The notes: a model not told the origin generated them from the letters alone. 64,000 nucleotides of DNA from DATAEG01 sp036258135 (GCA_036258135.1 DATAEG010000003.1:1-64000); one strand, 5' to 3'; counted from the stretch's first letter, positions 19,545 to 28,142 are shown. Program-made: numbers and translations.

Positions 19545-20528
19545 CTACAGCGCGGCGAGGAGTTGCTGCTGCTCATCGTCGGTGAGGCCGGCGCGGCGGG
19601 TCCGAGTCGGGTTGAGGGTGCGCTCCCAGGCCAGGGCGCGCCGGACAAGTCGGTCCAGCGGCGGATCGGGTAGGCCGAGCTGCTCGGCGGCCGTCCGGCT
19701 GCGGGCCATGAACCCGGCGTACTCCGGCCCCGGCGTCCAGACCGGCAGTGACCGCGGTCCCATCCACGGCTGGACGCCCTGGCCGATCAGCCAGTCCGGA
19801 TCGGCCACGACGACATCACCGCGGTGCCCGGTGGCCTCTCGGCAGGCGGTCACAACGTCTCCGAATCGGCGCTGCTCGCCCACGGCGTTGACGGTGCCGG
19901 TGGCGCCGGAGAGCCCAGCGTCCACGAGCCAGCCGGCCAGGTCGATGACGTCGAGAAGCTGGACCGGCGCATACAGCGGACCAGGCACGAGCACCGTCGC
20001 GTCCGCGCCCCGGTCGAAGCGCCACGGCCAATACCCGAACCGGTCGCTCCGATCGCCGTACCCGCAGATCAGCCCCGGCCGGGCCACCAGTAGCCGGTCT
20101 GAAAGGACGTTACGGAGCGCGTCTTCGCAGGCCACCTTCCCCTCGCCGTACTGCTCGATGGTGGCCTCGTCGGCGGTCAGCCCGGGCAGCACCTCGGCGG
20201 ACTCGTCGGCGTCGGGTTGGCTGTTGTGTCGGTAGACCGAGCAGCTCGACACGTAGACCCAGTGGCCGGCTTGGTCGGAGAGCGCCCGAACGGCGGACCG
20301 GACGTACCCCGGCTGGCTGGTCACGTCGACGACGAGGTCCCAGTTCCGGTCGGGCAGACCGGCGTACGCGTCCGGACGCGAGCGGTCACCCGTCATCAGC
20401 GACGCGCCCGCGGGCGGTTCGCCCGACTGGCCGCGGGCCAGGCACGTCACCTCATGACCGCGGGCCACCGCGTGGGCGGCCACCTCCCGGCCGAGCCACC
20501 CCGTGCCGCCCAGGACGAGGACGCTCAC
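19545..20528 (-). CDS. NAD(P)-dependent epimerase/reductase-like protein (extended SDR)
   Basis: The 327-residue protein begins with VLVLGGTGWLGREVAAHAVARGHEV, a Rossmann nucleotide-binding loop, and has YVSSCSVYR as an SSCSVY-type active site (Ser, Tyr) with EGKVACED supplying the Lys. It resembles the actinobacterial reductase group that follows NAD-binding GGTGFLG proteins. Substrate unknown. The GTG start overlaps the stop of the MBL gene as GTGA, so the two are likely coupled. Confidence 0.8.
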   Translation of the reverse strand: MSVLVLGGTGWLGREVAAHAVARGHEVTCLARGQSGEPPAGASLMTGDRSRPDAYAGLPDRNWDLVVDVTSQPGYVRSAVRALSDQAGHWVYVSSCSVYRHNSQPDADESAEVLPGLTADEATIEQYGEGKVACEDALRNVLSDRLLVARPGLICGYGDRSDRFGYWPWRFDRGADATVLVPGPLYAPVQLLDVIDLAGWLVDAGLSGATGTVNAVGEQRRFGDVVTACREATGHRGDVVVADPDWLIGQGVQPWMGPRSLPVWTPGPEYAGFMARSRTAAEQLGLPDPPLDRLVRRALAWERTLNPTRTRRAGLTDDEQQQLLAAL

Positions 20529-21184
20529 CACCCGCGGGCGCGCCACTCGCCGAGGTGTGGCCGTTCGGCGCCGAGTGTGGAGTCGTCACCGTGACCGGGG
20601 TAGAACCAGGTGTCGTCGGGGAGCACGTCGAAGATCCGGGCCTCGACGTCGTCGATGAGGGACGTGAAGTCCTCCGGCGAGTGCGTCTTTCCCACGCCTC
20701 CCGGAAAGAGCGAGTCGCCGGTGAACAGGTGCGCGGTGCCCTCGGGGTCGCGGTAGAGCACGGCGATCGAGCCGGGGGTGTGACCCCGCAGCCCGATGAT
20801 ATCCAGCGTCGAGGCACCCAGCTCGACGGTGTCGCCGTCCTCCAGGCGGTGGTCCACCTCGACCGGCAGCTCGTCGGCGTCCGCGACTCCAGCCAACGTC
20901 TGCGCGCCGGTGTCGGCCACGACGGCCCGCAGCGCCTGCCAGTGGTCGCCGTGCCGATGTGTGGTGAGGACGCAGCGCACCGGCGGGCCGCCCAGCCGCA
21001 CCAATTTGGCCAGCCGCTCCGGCTCGTCGGCGGCGTCGATGAGCAGCCCGTCGCCGGTGTCTCGGTCGCGAAGGAGGTAGGCGTTGTTGCCCATCCAGCC
21101 GACTTCCTGCTTGGCGATCGTCAGGCCAGGCAGCTCGCGGACGGCCGGCGGTCCGCCGGCCTTCACCGATCCTGTGTAACTCAT
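20525..21184 (-). CDS. MBL-fold metallo-hydrolase, glyoxalase II-like
   Basis: The 219-residue protein has the metal motif THRHGDH at 75-81, GHTPGSIAV with a metal His near 134, LFTGDSLF with the bridging Asp, and a terminal YPGHGDDST motif. These are typical of the small MBL hydrolases found beside uvrA in actinobacteria. Substrate is unproven; a thioesterase role as in hydroxyacylglutathione/mycothiol hydrolases is possible. It is cotranscribed with the downstream SDR gene and lies 85 bp after the DUF4032 gene, with a repeat in the gap. Confidence 0.88.
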   Translation of the reverse strand: MSYTGSVKAGGPPAVRELPGLTIAKQEVGWMGNNAYLLRDRDTGDGLLIDAADEPERLAKLVRLGGPPVRCVLTTHRHGDHWQALRAVVADTGAQTLAGVADADELPVEVDHRLEDGDTVELGASTLDIIGLRGHTPGSIAVLYRDPEGTAHLFTGDSLFPGGVGKTHSPEDFTSLIDDVEARIFDVLPDDTWFYPGHGDDSTLGAERPHLGEWRARGW

Positions 21185-21218
21185 GGGTCTACCTTCAACC
21201 GGACCACGGGGAACGGGG

Positions 21219-21269
21219 TCCCTGCGAAAGCGCGGAGCGTTCTGTGCGGAGCGGTTTCGTGGGGTGATC
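21219..21269 (-). repeat. Post-stop interspersed repeat, copy 2 (after the DUF4032 gene)
   Basis: On the minus strand the element begins directly after the TGA of the DUF4032 gene with GATCACCCCACGAAACC and continues CGCACAGAACGCTCCGCG and TTTCGCAGGGA. It differs from the uvrB copy at only a few positions. It lies between two genes read in the same direction. Confidence 0.7.
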
Positions 21270-22526
21270 TCATGCCTGCACCACCGGGAGCTCCTCCGTT
21301 GTGGGTTCGGTCAGGACCTGCACCTTCGCGTCGGGAAGGAACCGCAGGACGTTCTCGACATACGAGCGCACCGCCTCGGCCCGGCCCACGTCCTGGCCGC
21401 GTGCCTCGGAGAGGAACCAGCGGTGCTCGTTGATCTCGTGGTAGAGCTCGGCGTCCGGCATCTTTCCGCGCAGGTCAGCCGGGACCCGGCCGACCACGCT
21501 GTAGAACTTCTCGTCCAGCCAGCGGCGGGCGCTGAGATCTTCGGGCACCTCTTCGCCGATGCCCTCGATGAGCTTGGCGCGGAACCGGGCTAGGTCGGCC
21601 AGCAGCCGTCGGGCTTGGTTCTCCTGGACGTGCAGTCCGGTGAGGGCGAAGAAGCGGCGCTGGTGGTGGCCGGGCTCTACGACCTGGGTGGTCAACCGCA
21701 GGTTGCGGCCGCGTTCCTCGGTGTGGATCTCCACCTCCGAGACGTCGAAGCCCATCGCGTTCAGTCGGCGGATGCGTTGGTCGATGAGGTAGCTCTCGTT
21801 CGCAGGCACGACAGCGTCGGTGTGCAGTTCGCCCCAGAGCCCGTCGTAGCGACTGGTCAGCTCCTGCGCCGTGTCGATTGGGTCGATGTCGGGGGACAGC
21901 CAGCCGGCCGACTCCAGGTCGAAGAGCTCCCCGGCGATGTTCTCCGTGGCGATCTGGACGTCGTACCCGCGCTGACCGGGAGTGAGCTCGGGGTGCAGCT
22001 CGCCGGTCTCCGCGTCAACGAGGTAAGCCGAGAGCTCGCCTGCGTCGCGCCGGAACAGGGTGTTCGACAGAGAGCAGTCACCCCAATAGAACCCGGCCAG
22101 ATGAAGGCGGACGAACAGTTGGGCCAGCGCGTCCAGCAGGCGGGACTGCAGGTCGGGCAGGGTACGTCCGGTGAACAGCGAACGGTAGGGCAAGGAGAAC
22201 GCCAGGTGTCGGGTGATCAGCAGCGCGCCGAGTTCCTCGCCTTCGTTGTCCTCGCGGTCGGTGACGGTGCCGAACGTCTCCACGGCGGGCACGCTGCGCA
22301 GCGCGAGCGCGCGCAGCAGCTGGTGCTCGCGCAGGACGTAGCGGTCGGTGGCCTCCTTGATCGCGAAGATCTGCCCGTGCGCCCGGATGAAGCGCACCAC
22401 GTGCCGGGAGATGCCGCGCGGCACCTGGACGATGCGTGGGTCGTCCCACTCGGCCAAGGGACGGTCGTACGGCAGGTCGATCAGTTCGGTGGCCACGCCG
22501 ACCGTCGTCAGCGTGTAGTCACCCAT
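21270..22526 (-). CDS. DUF4032 protein with a kinase-like (LPS kinase InaA type) fold
   Basis: The 418-residue protein has a kinase-like N-terminal half: IFAIKEA with a candidate ATP Lys57, Glu67 in LREHQLL, the catalytic-loop sequence FYWGDCSLSNTLF (Asp150, Asn155) and LVDAETGEL with Asp171 as the DFG-like metal ligand. The C-terminal half is the DUF4032 region (HHQRRFFALTGLHVQENQARRLLADL). All kinase-type residues seem to be kept, so activity is plausible, but the substrate is unknown. It heads the minus-strand group DUF4032-MBL-SDR. Confidence 0.8.
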   Translation of the reverse strand: MGDYTLTTVGVATELIDLPYDRPLAEWDDPRIVQVPRGISRHVVRFIRAHGQIFAIKEATDRYVLREHQLLRALALRSVPAVETFGTVTDREDNEGEELGALLITRHLAFSLPYRSLFTGRTLPDLQSRLLDALAQLFVRLHLAGFYWGDCSLSNTLFRRDAGELSAYLVDAETGELHPELTPGQRGYDVQIATENIAGELFDLESAGWLSPDIDPIDTAQELTSRYDGLWGELHTDAVVPANESYLIDQRIRRLNAMGFDVSEVEIHTEERGRNLRLTTQVVEPGHHQRRFFALTGLHVQENQARRLLADLARFRAKLIEGIGEEVPEDLSARRWLDEKFYSVVGRVPADLRGKMPDAELYHEINEHRWFLSEARGQDVGRAEAVRSYVENVLRFLPDAKVQVLTEPTTEELPVVQA

Positions 22527-22645
22527 TCAGTCCTCCGGTTTCCACCGGTGCGATCGTACCGACGGGGTTACGAGTCGAAGTGGCCACTAGATCGCCGGCA
22601 ACGTGGTGCAACCGGCTCGTCGGCGCACCTGGCGGCCGCTTCGTT

Positions 22646-23158
22646 TCAGCCGGCTTGCCTGAGCGCGGCCCGGATCACAGACACGACGTGATCCGGCTCG
22701 TCCTGCGCGTTCGTGCAGCCGGCCGTCGATCTCTACCGCCACGTGCTGCGCGACGAACGCGATGTCGAGGTAGTACGTGCGGCCACGTATGCGGACGAGA
22801 TGGTTGGCGGTCCGCGCTTCGACCCATTCGGGCGGCACGACTCGCCGCTCCCAGCGGTAGCCGGGATGGCCGAAGCGGGCGCGCACGTTCGCCACGCGGA
22901 CGGTGTCGTGCTTCAGTGCCGGCCAGAACGTCAGCTGGGCGGCAGTGGGACCGCAGAGGACGGCGTCAGGAAAGCGTCGGATCACCGCTGCGATGCATGC
23001 CTCCCTCCCGGCTGATCGGGCGGCCACGTAGACGTCAGGCAATACCGTCACGAGTCGCCCAGCCGCCGTCGCGCGGGCCAGTGCCGCCCGCAGCTGCGGG
23101 TGTTCGGAACGCAGCAGGACGCCGCCCGAGGCGCGAGCAGATCGTCCCACCGGTCCAC
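22646..23158 (-). pseudogene. Decayed DUF559/Vsr-fold (AbiEi-like) protein gene
   Basis: Intact members run DDLLARxxGGVLLRSEHP...LPDVYV...LCGPTAAQL...VPPEWV...long central part...YYLDIAF...VAVEIDGRLHE...RAALRQAG. Here the first words (DRWDDLLAP) and ASGGVLLRSEHPQLRAAL are in different frames. The central part between VPPEWV and RTYYLDIAF is far too short. After AVEIDGRLHE the frame shifts again, and the normal ending DHVVSVIRAALRQAG followed by a stop is found in another frame. I infer a relic with two frameshifts and at least one internal deletion. Confidence 0.6.
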
Positions 23159-23222
23159 AGGCGCAACTCTGGTCCACTGGCTACGCGCGAACCGGGTCCC
23201 GGCGCCGCCCTGTGGACGGCGC

Positions 23223-23245
23223 CTGTCGGTGTTGGTCACTACGCT
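23223..23245 (+). promoter_or_regulatory. PafBC-type (RecA-NDp) DNA-damage promoter of uvrA
   Basis: CTGTCGGTG, an 8-base spacer, then TACGCT. The published mycobacterial consensus is TTGTCRGTG-N8-TANNNT, so 8 of 9 upstream positions and the spacing agree. The predicted start leaves a leader of about 30 nt before the uvrA GTG, with GAGAGA as a weak ribosome binding site. This supports LexA-independent induction by DNA damage. Confidence 0.75.
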
Positions 23246-23281
23246 CGTTGAGAACGCCTTCCCCCGGACCGAGAGAGAACT

Positions 23282-26182
23282 GTGGCCGACCGTCTGATCG
23301 TCCGTGGTGCCCGCGAGCACAACCTGCGCGACGTCCATGTCGAGCTGCCCCGCGACGCTCTGATCGTGTTCACCGGGCTCTCCGGCTCGGGCAAGTCCTC
23401 ACTGGCCTTCGACACGATCTTCGCCGAGGGTCAGCGGCGCTATGTCGAGTCACTTTCGGCCTATGCACGCCAGTTCCTCGGCCAGATGGACAAACCGGAC
23501 GTCGACTTCATCGAGGGCCTCTCGCCGGCGGTGTCGATCGACCAGAAGTCGACCAGCCGCAACCCGCGTTCGACCGTGGGCACGATCACCGAGGTGTACG
23601 ACTACCTCCGCCTGCTATTCGCCCGGATCGGCAAGCCGCACTGCCCAATCTGCGGCGAGCTCATCGCCAAGCAGACCCCGCAGCAGATCGTCGACCGCGT
23701 CCTCGAGATGCCCGAGGGCACCCGCTTCCAGGTACTGGCTCCGGTGATCCGGGAGCGCAAGGGCGAGTACGTCGACCTCTTCGAAGACCTCCAGATCAAG
23801 GGCTACAGCCGGGTCCGGGTGGACGGCGTGGTGCACTCGCTGACCGAGCCGCCGACGTTGAAGAAGCAGGAGAAGCACACCATCGAGGCGGTGGTGGACA
23901 GGCTGGTGGCCCGGCCGAGCAGCAAGCAGCGCATCACCGACTCGGTGGAGACCGCGCTCGGCCTGGCCAACGGGCTGGTTGTGCTCGACTTCGTCGATCT
24001 CGACGAGAACGACCCGCACCGCGAACGCCGGTTCTCCGAGCGGCTGGCCTGCCCGAACGACCACCCCTTGGCCATCGACGAACTCGAGCCGCGGTCCTTC
24101 TCGTTCAACTCCCCGTTCGGTGCCTGCCCGGTCTGCACCGGGATCGGGACCCGCAAGGAGGTCGACCCGGAGCTGGTGATCCCCGATCCGCAACGGTCGC
24201 TGGCGGACGGGGCGATCACACCATGGGAGACGCCCCAAACGGGCGAGTACTTCCTGCGGCTGCTCCAGGGCGTGGCCGACGCCGAGGGCTTCGACCTGGC
24301 TACTCCGTGGGAAGAGCTGCCGGCGCGGGCGCAGAAGGTCGTGCTACTCGGCAGCGCCGACCAAGTGCACGTTCGCTACACGAACCGGTACGGACGGCAG
24401 CGCTCCTACTACGCGACGTACGAGGGTGTGCTGCCGTGGCTGGAGCGGCGACACGCCGAGACCGACAGCGACTACTCGCGTGAGAAGTACGAGGGGTACA
24501 TGCGCGAGGTGCCCTGCCCCGCCTGCAACGGCACCCGGTTGAAGCCGGAGATCCTGGCGGTGACCGTCAACGGCCGGTCGATCGCCGAGATCGCTGCGCT
24601 CTCGATCGGTGAGGCCAACCAGTTCTTCCGTGACATACAGTTGACCGGACGGGACCAGGTCATCGCCGAGCGGGTGCTCAAGGAGGTGCACGCCCGTCTC
24701 GGGTTCCTGGTTGACGTAGGCCTGGACTACCTGTCGCTGGACCGCGCCGCCGCGACACTGGCCGGGGGAGAGGCGCAACGGATCCGGCTGGCCACGCAGA
24801 TCGGGTCCGGCCTGGTCGGCGTGCTGTACGTCCTGGACGAGCCGTCGATCGGGCTGCATCAGCGCGACAACCGTCGTCTGATCGACACCCTGGTGCGCCT
24901 CAAGGACCTGGGCAACACGCTCATCGTCGTCGAGCATGACGAGGAAACCATCCGCACCGCCAATTGGGTGGTGGACATCGGCCCGCTGGCCGGCGAGCAC
25001 GGCGGCGAGATCGTGGTCTGCGGGACGCTCGACGACCTGCTGACCAGCGAGCGGTCGCTGACCGGTGCGTATCTCTCCGGCCGGCGCACGATCGAGACAC
25101 CGATGGTGCGCCGGCCCCGGCAACGTGGCCGCGAGCTGGTCGTCGAGGGCGCCCGCGAGCACAACCTCAAGAACATCGACGTGTCGTTCCCGCTCGGCTG
25201 CTTCGTCGCCATCACCGGCGTGTCCGGCTCGGGCAAGTCCACGCTCGTCAACGACATCTTGTACCACTCGCTGGCCAACAAGATCAACGGCGCCAAGCTG
25301 CCGCCGGGGCGGCACAAGCGGGTGCGCGGCATCGAGCAGGTGGACAAGGTGGTCGGCGTTGACCAGTCACCGATCGGGCGTACCCCGCGGTCCAACCCGG
25401 CCACCTATACAGGCGTATTCGACCACATCCGCAAGCTGTTCAGCGAGACCACCGAGGCCAAAGTCCGCGGCTACCAGCAGGGCCGGTTCTCGTTCAACGT
25501 CAAGGGCGGCCGGTGCGAGAACTGCGCCGGCGACGGCACGATCAAGATCGAGATGAACTTCCTCCCAGACGTGTACGTCCCGTGCGAGGTGTGCAAGGGC
25601 GCCCGGTACAACCGCGAGACGCTCGAGGTGCACTACAAGGGCAAGACCATCGCCGAGATCCTCGACATGCCCATCGACGAGGCCGCCGAGTTCTTCAAGC
25701 CGATCAGCAAGATCGCCCGGCACCTGGACACCCTCGTCGACGTCGGCCTCGGTTACGTCCGGCTGGGCCAGCCCGCGCCGACGCTCTCCGGCGGCGAGGC
25801 GCAGCGAGTGAAGCTGGCGTCGGAGCTACAGAAGCGGTCCACCGGCCGGACGATCTACCTGCTGGACGAGCCGACGACCGGGCTGCACTTCGAGGACGTG
25901 CGCAAGCTGCTGGCCGTGCTCGAGTCCTTGGTCGACAAGGGCAACACCGTGCTCGTGATCGAGCACAACATGGACGTGATCAAGACCGCCGACTGGATCA
26001 TCGACATGGGGCCGGAGGGTGGTTCCGGGGGCGGGACGGTGGTGGCCGAGGGCACGCCGGAGGAGGTGGCCACGATTCCGGCGTCCTACACCGGGCACTT
26101 CCTGGAGCGGATCCTGCGCGACCGGATCCCGCCCCCGCGTCCGGGGCGGCGGTCCGCCAAGCCCGCCCGACGCGCCGGCTGA
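23282..26182 (+). CDS. uvrA: UvrABC excinuclease subunit A
   Basis: The 966-residue double ABC ATPase finds DNA lesions and loads UvrB. The first Walker A is GLSGSGKSS at 32-40. A Cys pair flanks the signature-domain insert (CPNDHP...ACPVC), and a second zinc finger reads GRCENCAGDG...CEVCKGARYN. The second Walker A is GVSGSGKST and the second signature LSGGEAQRVKL, with LLDEPTTGLH. In the first half the signature is LAGGEAQR instead of the usual LSGGEAQR, a notable change in an ATP-contacting Ser. GTG start. The upstream PafBC-like promoter suggests damage induction. Confidence 0.95.
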   Translation: MADRLIVRGAREHNLRDVHVELPRDALIVFTGLSGSGKSSLAFDTIFAEGQRRYVESLSAYARQFLGQMDKPDVDFIEGLSPAVSIDQKSTSRNPRSTVGTITEVYDYLRLLFARIGKPHCPICGELIAKQTPQQIVDRVLEMPEGTRFQVLAPVIRERKGEYVDLFEDLQIKGYSRVRVDGVVHSLTEPPTLKKQEKHTIEAVVDRLVARPSSKQRITDSVETALGLANGLVVLDFVDLDENDPHRERRFSERLACPNDHPLAIDELEPRSFSFNSPFGACPVCTGIGTRKEVDPELVIPDPQRSLADGAITPWETPQTGEYFLRLLQGVADAEGFDLATPWEELPARAQKVVLLGSADQVHVRYTNRYGRQRSYYATYEGVLPWLERRHAETDSDYSREKYEGYMREVPCPACNGTRLKPEILAVTVNGRSIAEIAALSIGEANQFFRDIQLTGRDQVIAERVLKEVHARLGFLVDVGLDYLSLDRAAATLAGGEAQRIRLATQIGSGLVGVLYVLDEPSIGLHQRDNRRLIDTLVRLKDLGNTLIVVEHDEETIRTANWVVDIGPLAGEHGGEIVVCGTLDDLLTSERSLTGAYLSGRRTIETPMVRRPRQRGRELVVEGAREHNLKNIDVSFPLGCFVAITGVSGSGKSTLVNDILYHSLANKINGAKLPPGRHKRVRGIEQVDKVVGVDQSPIGRTPRSNPATYTGVFDHIRKLFSETTEAKVRGYQQGRFSFNVKGGRCENCAGDGTIKIEMNFLPDVYVPCEVCKGARYNRETLEVHYKGKTIAEILDMPIDEAAEFFKPISKIARHLDTLVDVGLGYVRLGQPAPTLSGGEAQRVKLASELQKRSTGRTIYLLDEPTTGLHFEDVRKLLAVLESLVDKGNTVLVIEHNMDVIKTADWIIDMGPEGGSGGGTVVAEGTPEEVATIPASYTGHFLERILRDRIPPPRPGRRSAKPARRAG

Positions 26183-26190
26183 GCGCGCGG

Positions 26191-26703
26191 CTAACCGAGG
26201 CGCCACTCGCGCCGGGCGTCGCCGTCCCAGCGCCGCAGCCCGGTGAACGTGCCCGGCCGCGGCGTCCAGTCCAGCAGTTCCAGTGCCCGTGCGGTCTGCG
26301 CCCGGTGCAGCCGGCGGGCCAGAGTGACATGCGGTGTCCATCCGCCCGGCGCTAGGTTGTCCGGTCGGCCCGGACAGTCACGCATCCGGCCGGCGACCTC
26401 GGCGTGCAGCTCCAGCAGGTCCGCGGATGGCTCGACCAGCCGGACCAGGACGTCGGTGCGGTGTGAGAAGACGGTGGGTCCGACGAGCGTGCACGCGATC
26501 GGGAGCCTGGCCGTGACCGCGGCGAGCTTCTTGTCGATCCGGGGGTAGATCGCGGTGGCCACGCCGACGGTGACATGCGGCCGGTTCGACGGCGCGTGGT
26601 TGCGATCCTGGCCGGGCAGCCCGGCCGCGGTCAGCGCCTGCCACTGGGCGCGGAGGTGGGCATCGAGCTCGTCGTCGAACAGCAGCTCCACCGACTGCAC
26701 CAC
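26191..26703 (-). CDS. 2H phosphoesterase / 2'-5' RNA ligase family protein
   Basis: The 170-residue protein has two HxT motifs, PHVTVGV near 43-49 and PHVTLAR near 124-130, placed as in the LigT/2H phosphoesterase fold. Such proteins open cyclic phosphates or 2'-5' linkages in RNA and small nucleotides. Exact substrate is unknown. It converges on uvrA with an 8-base gap and starts about 25 bp from the left operator of the TetR-controlled unit. Confidence 0.85.
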   Translation of the reverse strand: MVQSVELLFDDELDAHLRAQWQALTAAGLPGQDRNHAPSNRPHVTVGVATAIYPRIDKKLAAVTARLPIACTLVGPTVFSHRTDVLVRLVEPSADLLELHAEVAGRMRDCPGRPDNLAPGGWTPHVTLARRLHRAQTARALELLDWTPRPGTFTGLRRWDGDARREWRLG

Positions 26704-26727
26704 GCGCCCAGCCTAAGTAGCGCAGAT

Positions 26728-26743
26728 TTGAGCGATCGCTCAA
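26728..26743 (+). promoter_or_regulatory. Palindromic operator 1 (TTGAGCGATCGCTCAA)
   Basis: A perfect 16-bp palindrome. Its TTGAGC end also serves as a candidate -35 box, 18 bp before a TAGCCT -10 box at 26752-26757. Likely binding site of the TetR regulator encoded two genes downstream. Confidence 0.7.
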
Positions 26744-26761
26744 CAGCGTGTTAGCCTCGGC

Positions 26762-26777
26762 TTGAGCGCTCGCTCAA
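26762..26777 (+). promoter_or_regulatory. Palindromic operator 2 (TTGAGCGCTCGCTCAA)
   Basis: Same arms as operator 1 with a mismatch at the centre, placed 34 bp centre-to-centre from it. It lies between the -10 box and the GGAGG ribosome binding site of the membrane-protein gene. The two sites bracket the promoter, a typical arrangement for autoregulation. Confidence 0.7.
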
Positions 26778-26790
26778 ACTGGAGGTCGCC

Positions 26791-27411
26791 ATGGCGCGTC
26801 AGTGTTGGGCTGAGCTTCGAGTGGTGCTGCCGCGATCGATCGCCCTCGGTGCACTTGCCGGGGCCGGCGTAGGTGCGCTGGTGGGCACGATGATGGTGCC
26901 GTTGTTCGGGACGATTGCCGGAGGCGTCATCGGCGCCGGCGCGGGTGCGCTGTGCGGCCTGGGATCCGGATTCGCCCTGGCGGCGGTGGCGGCGAACGCG
27001 GGGACTCGGGAAGTTCGTGCGGTCGGTGCCCTGGCGGCAGGCGCGGGCGGTCTGCTGGAGGCAATGGCCGTTTATCAGCACAAGGCCTTGTCTACGATCG
27101 GGATCTTGGTGGCCGTGGCGTTCGCAGTGGTCTGCGCAGGTCTCGGCGCCTGGATGGCGCCGTGGGCAGCATTCAATGGCACGGCTCCGACCCGTGCGAT
27201 GTTGCGCCGGGCGGTCGGCATCTGCGCGGTCATCGGCGCGGGCGCGGGAGCCGTGATTGGCCTTGGCCTGGGGCTGGATGCATATCCACCGACAGCGTTG
27301 TTCGCGCTGGTCGAAGGGGCGTTGTTCGGACTTCTGATCGGAACGCCAATCGGGTTCTGGATCGCCCTGGCCTGGTCTGTGACGCCGGTCAATCGAAAGG
27401 TTTCGCGATGA
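26791..27411 (+). CDS. Glycine-zipper multispan membrane protein under TetR control
   Basis: The 206-residue protein is almost entirely hydrophobic, with about five or six helices rich in GxxxG-type spacing (GALAGAGVGALVG, GGVIGAGAGALCGLG, GAGAGAVIGLGLG). I do not recognise a transporter family. GGAGG lies five bases before the ATG. Its stop overlaps the ATG of the tetR gene, and two operator palindromes flank its promoter, so it is the likely target of that repressor. A small efflux or membrane-stress function is possible but only inferred from context. Confidence 0.75.
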   Translation: MARQCWAELRVVLPRSIALGALAGAGVGALVGTMMVPLFGTIAGGVIGAGAGALCGLGSGFALAAVAANAGTREVRAVGALAAGAGGLLEAMAVYQHKALSTIGILVAVAFAVVCAGLGAWMAPWAAFNGTAPTRAMLRRAVGICAVIGAGAGAVIGLGLGLDAYPPTALFALVEGALFGLLIGTPIGFWIALAWSVTPVNRKVSR

Positions 27412-28085
27412 GGGACACCAAGTCCCGGCTCCTGGTTGCGGCCGCCGAGACGTTGCGGGAGAGCGGCATCGCCGGACTGTCGGCGCGCACCATCGCGGCC
27501 CGAGCGGACGTTAACCAGGCGTTGATCTTCTATCATTTCAACACCGTCGCTGAGCTGGTGGACGCCGCGGTACGCGCTTCGGTGGACGCGCGGGTCGACT
27601 TCTACCGTGACCTGCTCGCCACGGTCGGGTCGCTGACCGAACTCCTGGAGGCCGGGCGCGAGCTGCACGAACGGGAGACCGAGCTCGGCAACGTCGCGAT
27701 GATGGCCCAGCTCATGGCCGGGGCCCAGCAGGACAAGACGTTGGCCGCGGCGGCTCGCTACGCCATCGACGCGTGGATCACCGAGATCGAGACCGTGTTG
27801 ACCCGGCTGCTAAACGGCAGCCCGCTGGCCGAGGTCGCAGATCCGAGCGGCCTGGCCCGCGCGGTCAGCGCGTCGTTCATCGGCCTCGAGCTGTACGACG
27901 GCGTCGATCGGGACGGTGCATCGGCAGCGCTCGACGCGTTGCAGCGGCTCGGCGTCCTAGTCGAGGTGATGGACGACCTCGGTCCGGTAGCGCACCGCGC
28001 CCTGCGCCGCAGAGTCCGCCGAAAGGGTGCTCACCGGACGAAAGCCTGCCCGCAAGACGGGCGCATTGCCGGTTCGGCTCGCTAA
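27408..28085 (+). CDS. TetR family transcriptional regulator
   Basis: The 225-residue protein has a TetR N-terminal helix-turn-helix: KSRLLVAAAETLRESGIAGLSARTIAARADVNQALIFYHFNTVAELV at 5-51, with the usual YHF before the third helix. The C-terminal ligand-binding part is alpha-helical (ARYAIDAWITEIETVL...). The ATG overlaps the stop of the membrane protein, with GAAAGG upstream. The operon promoter carries two TTGAGCGNTCGCTCAA sites, so autorepression together with the membrane protein is likely. Confidence 0.92.
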   Translation: MRDTKSRLLVAAAETLRESGIAGLSARTIAARADVNQALIFYHFNTVAELVDAAVRASVDARVDFYRDLLATVGSLTELLEAGRELHERETELGNVAMMAQLMAGAQQDKTLAAAARYAIDAWITEIETVLTRLLNGSPLAEVADPSGLARAVSASFIGLELYDGVDRDGASAALDALQRLGVLVEVMDDLGPVAHRALRRRVRRKGAHRTKACPQDGRIAGSAR

Positions 28086-28142
28086 GATCGGCTCGCTCGG
28101 CCGCGCGGTGGCTCATACCCGCCTGGCCGGAACGGGGGTCCA

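Noticed and set aside
23160..23281. LexA/SOS box at uvrA
   Set aside because: GAAC and GTTC half-sites with 4-base spacing are absent; the PafBC-type motif explains the promoter better.
23615..24238. 207-codon minus-strand frame opposite uvrA
   Set aside because: Antisense shadow within a well-conserved gene.
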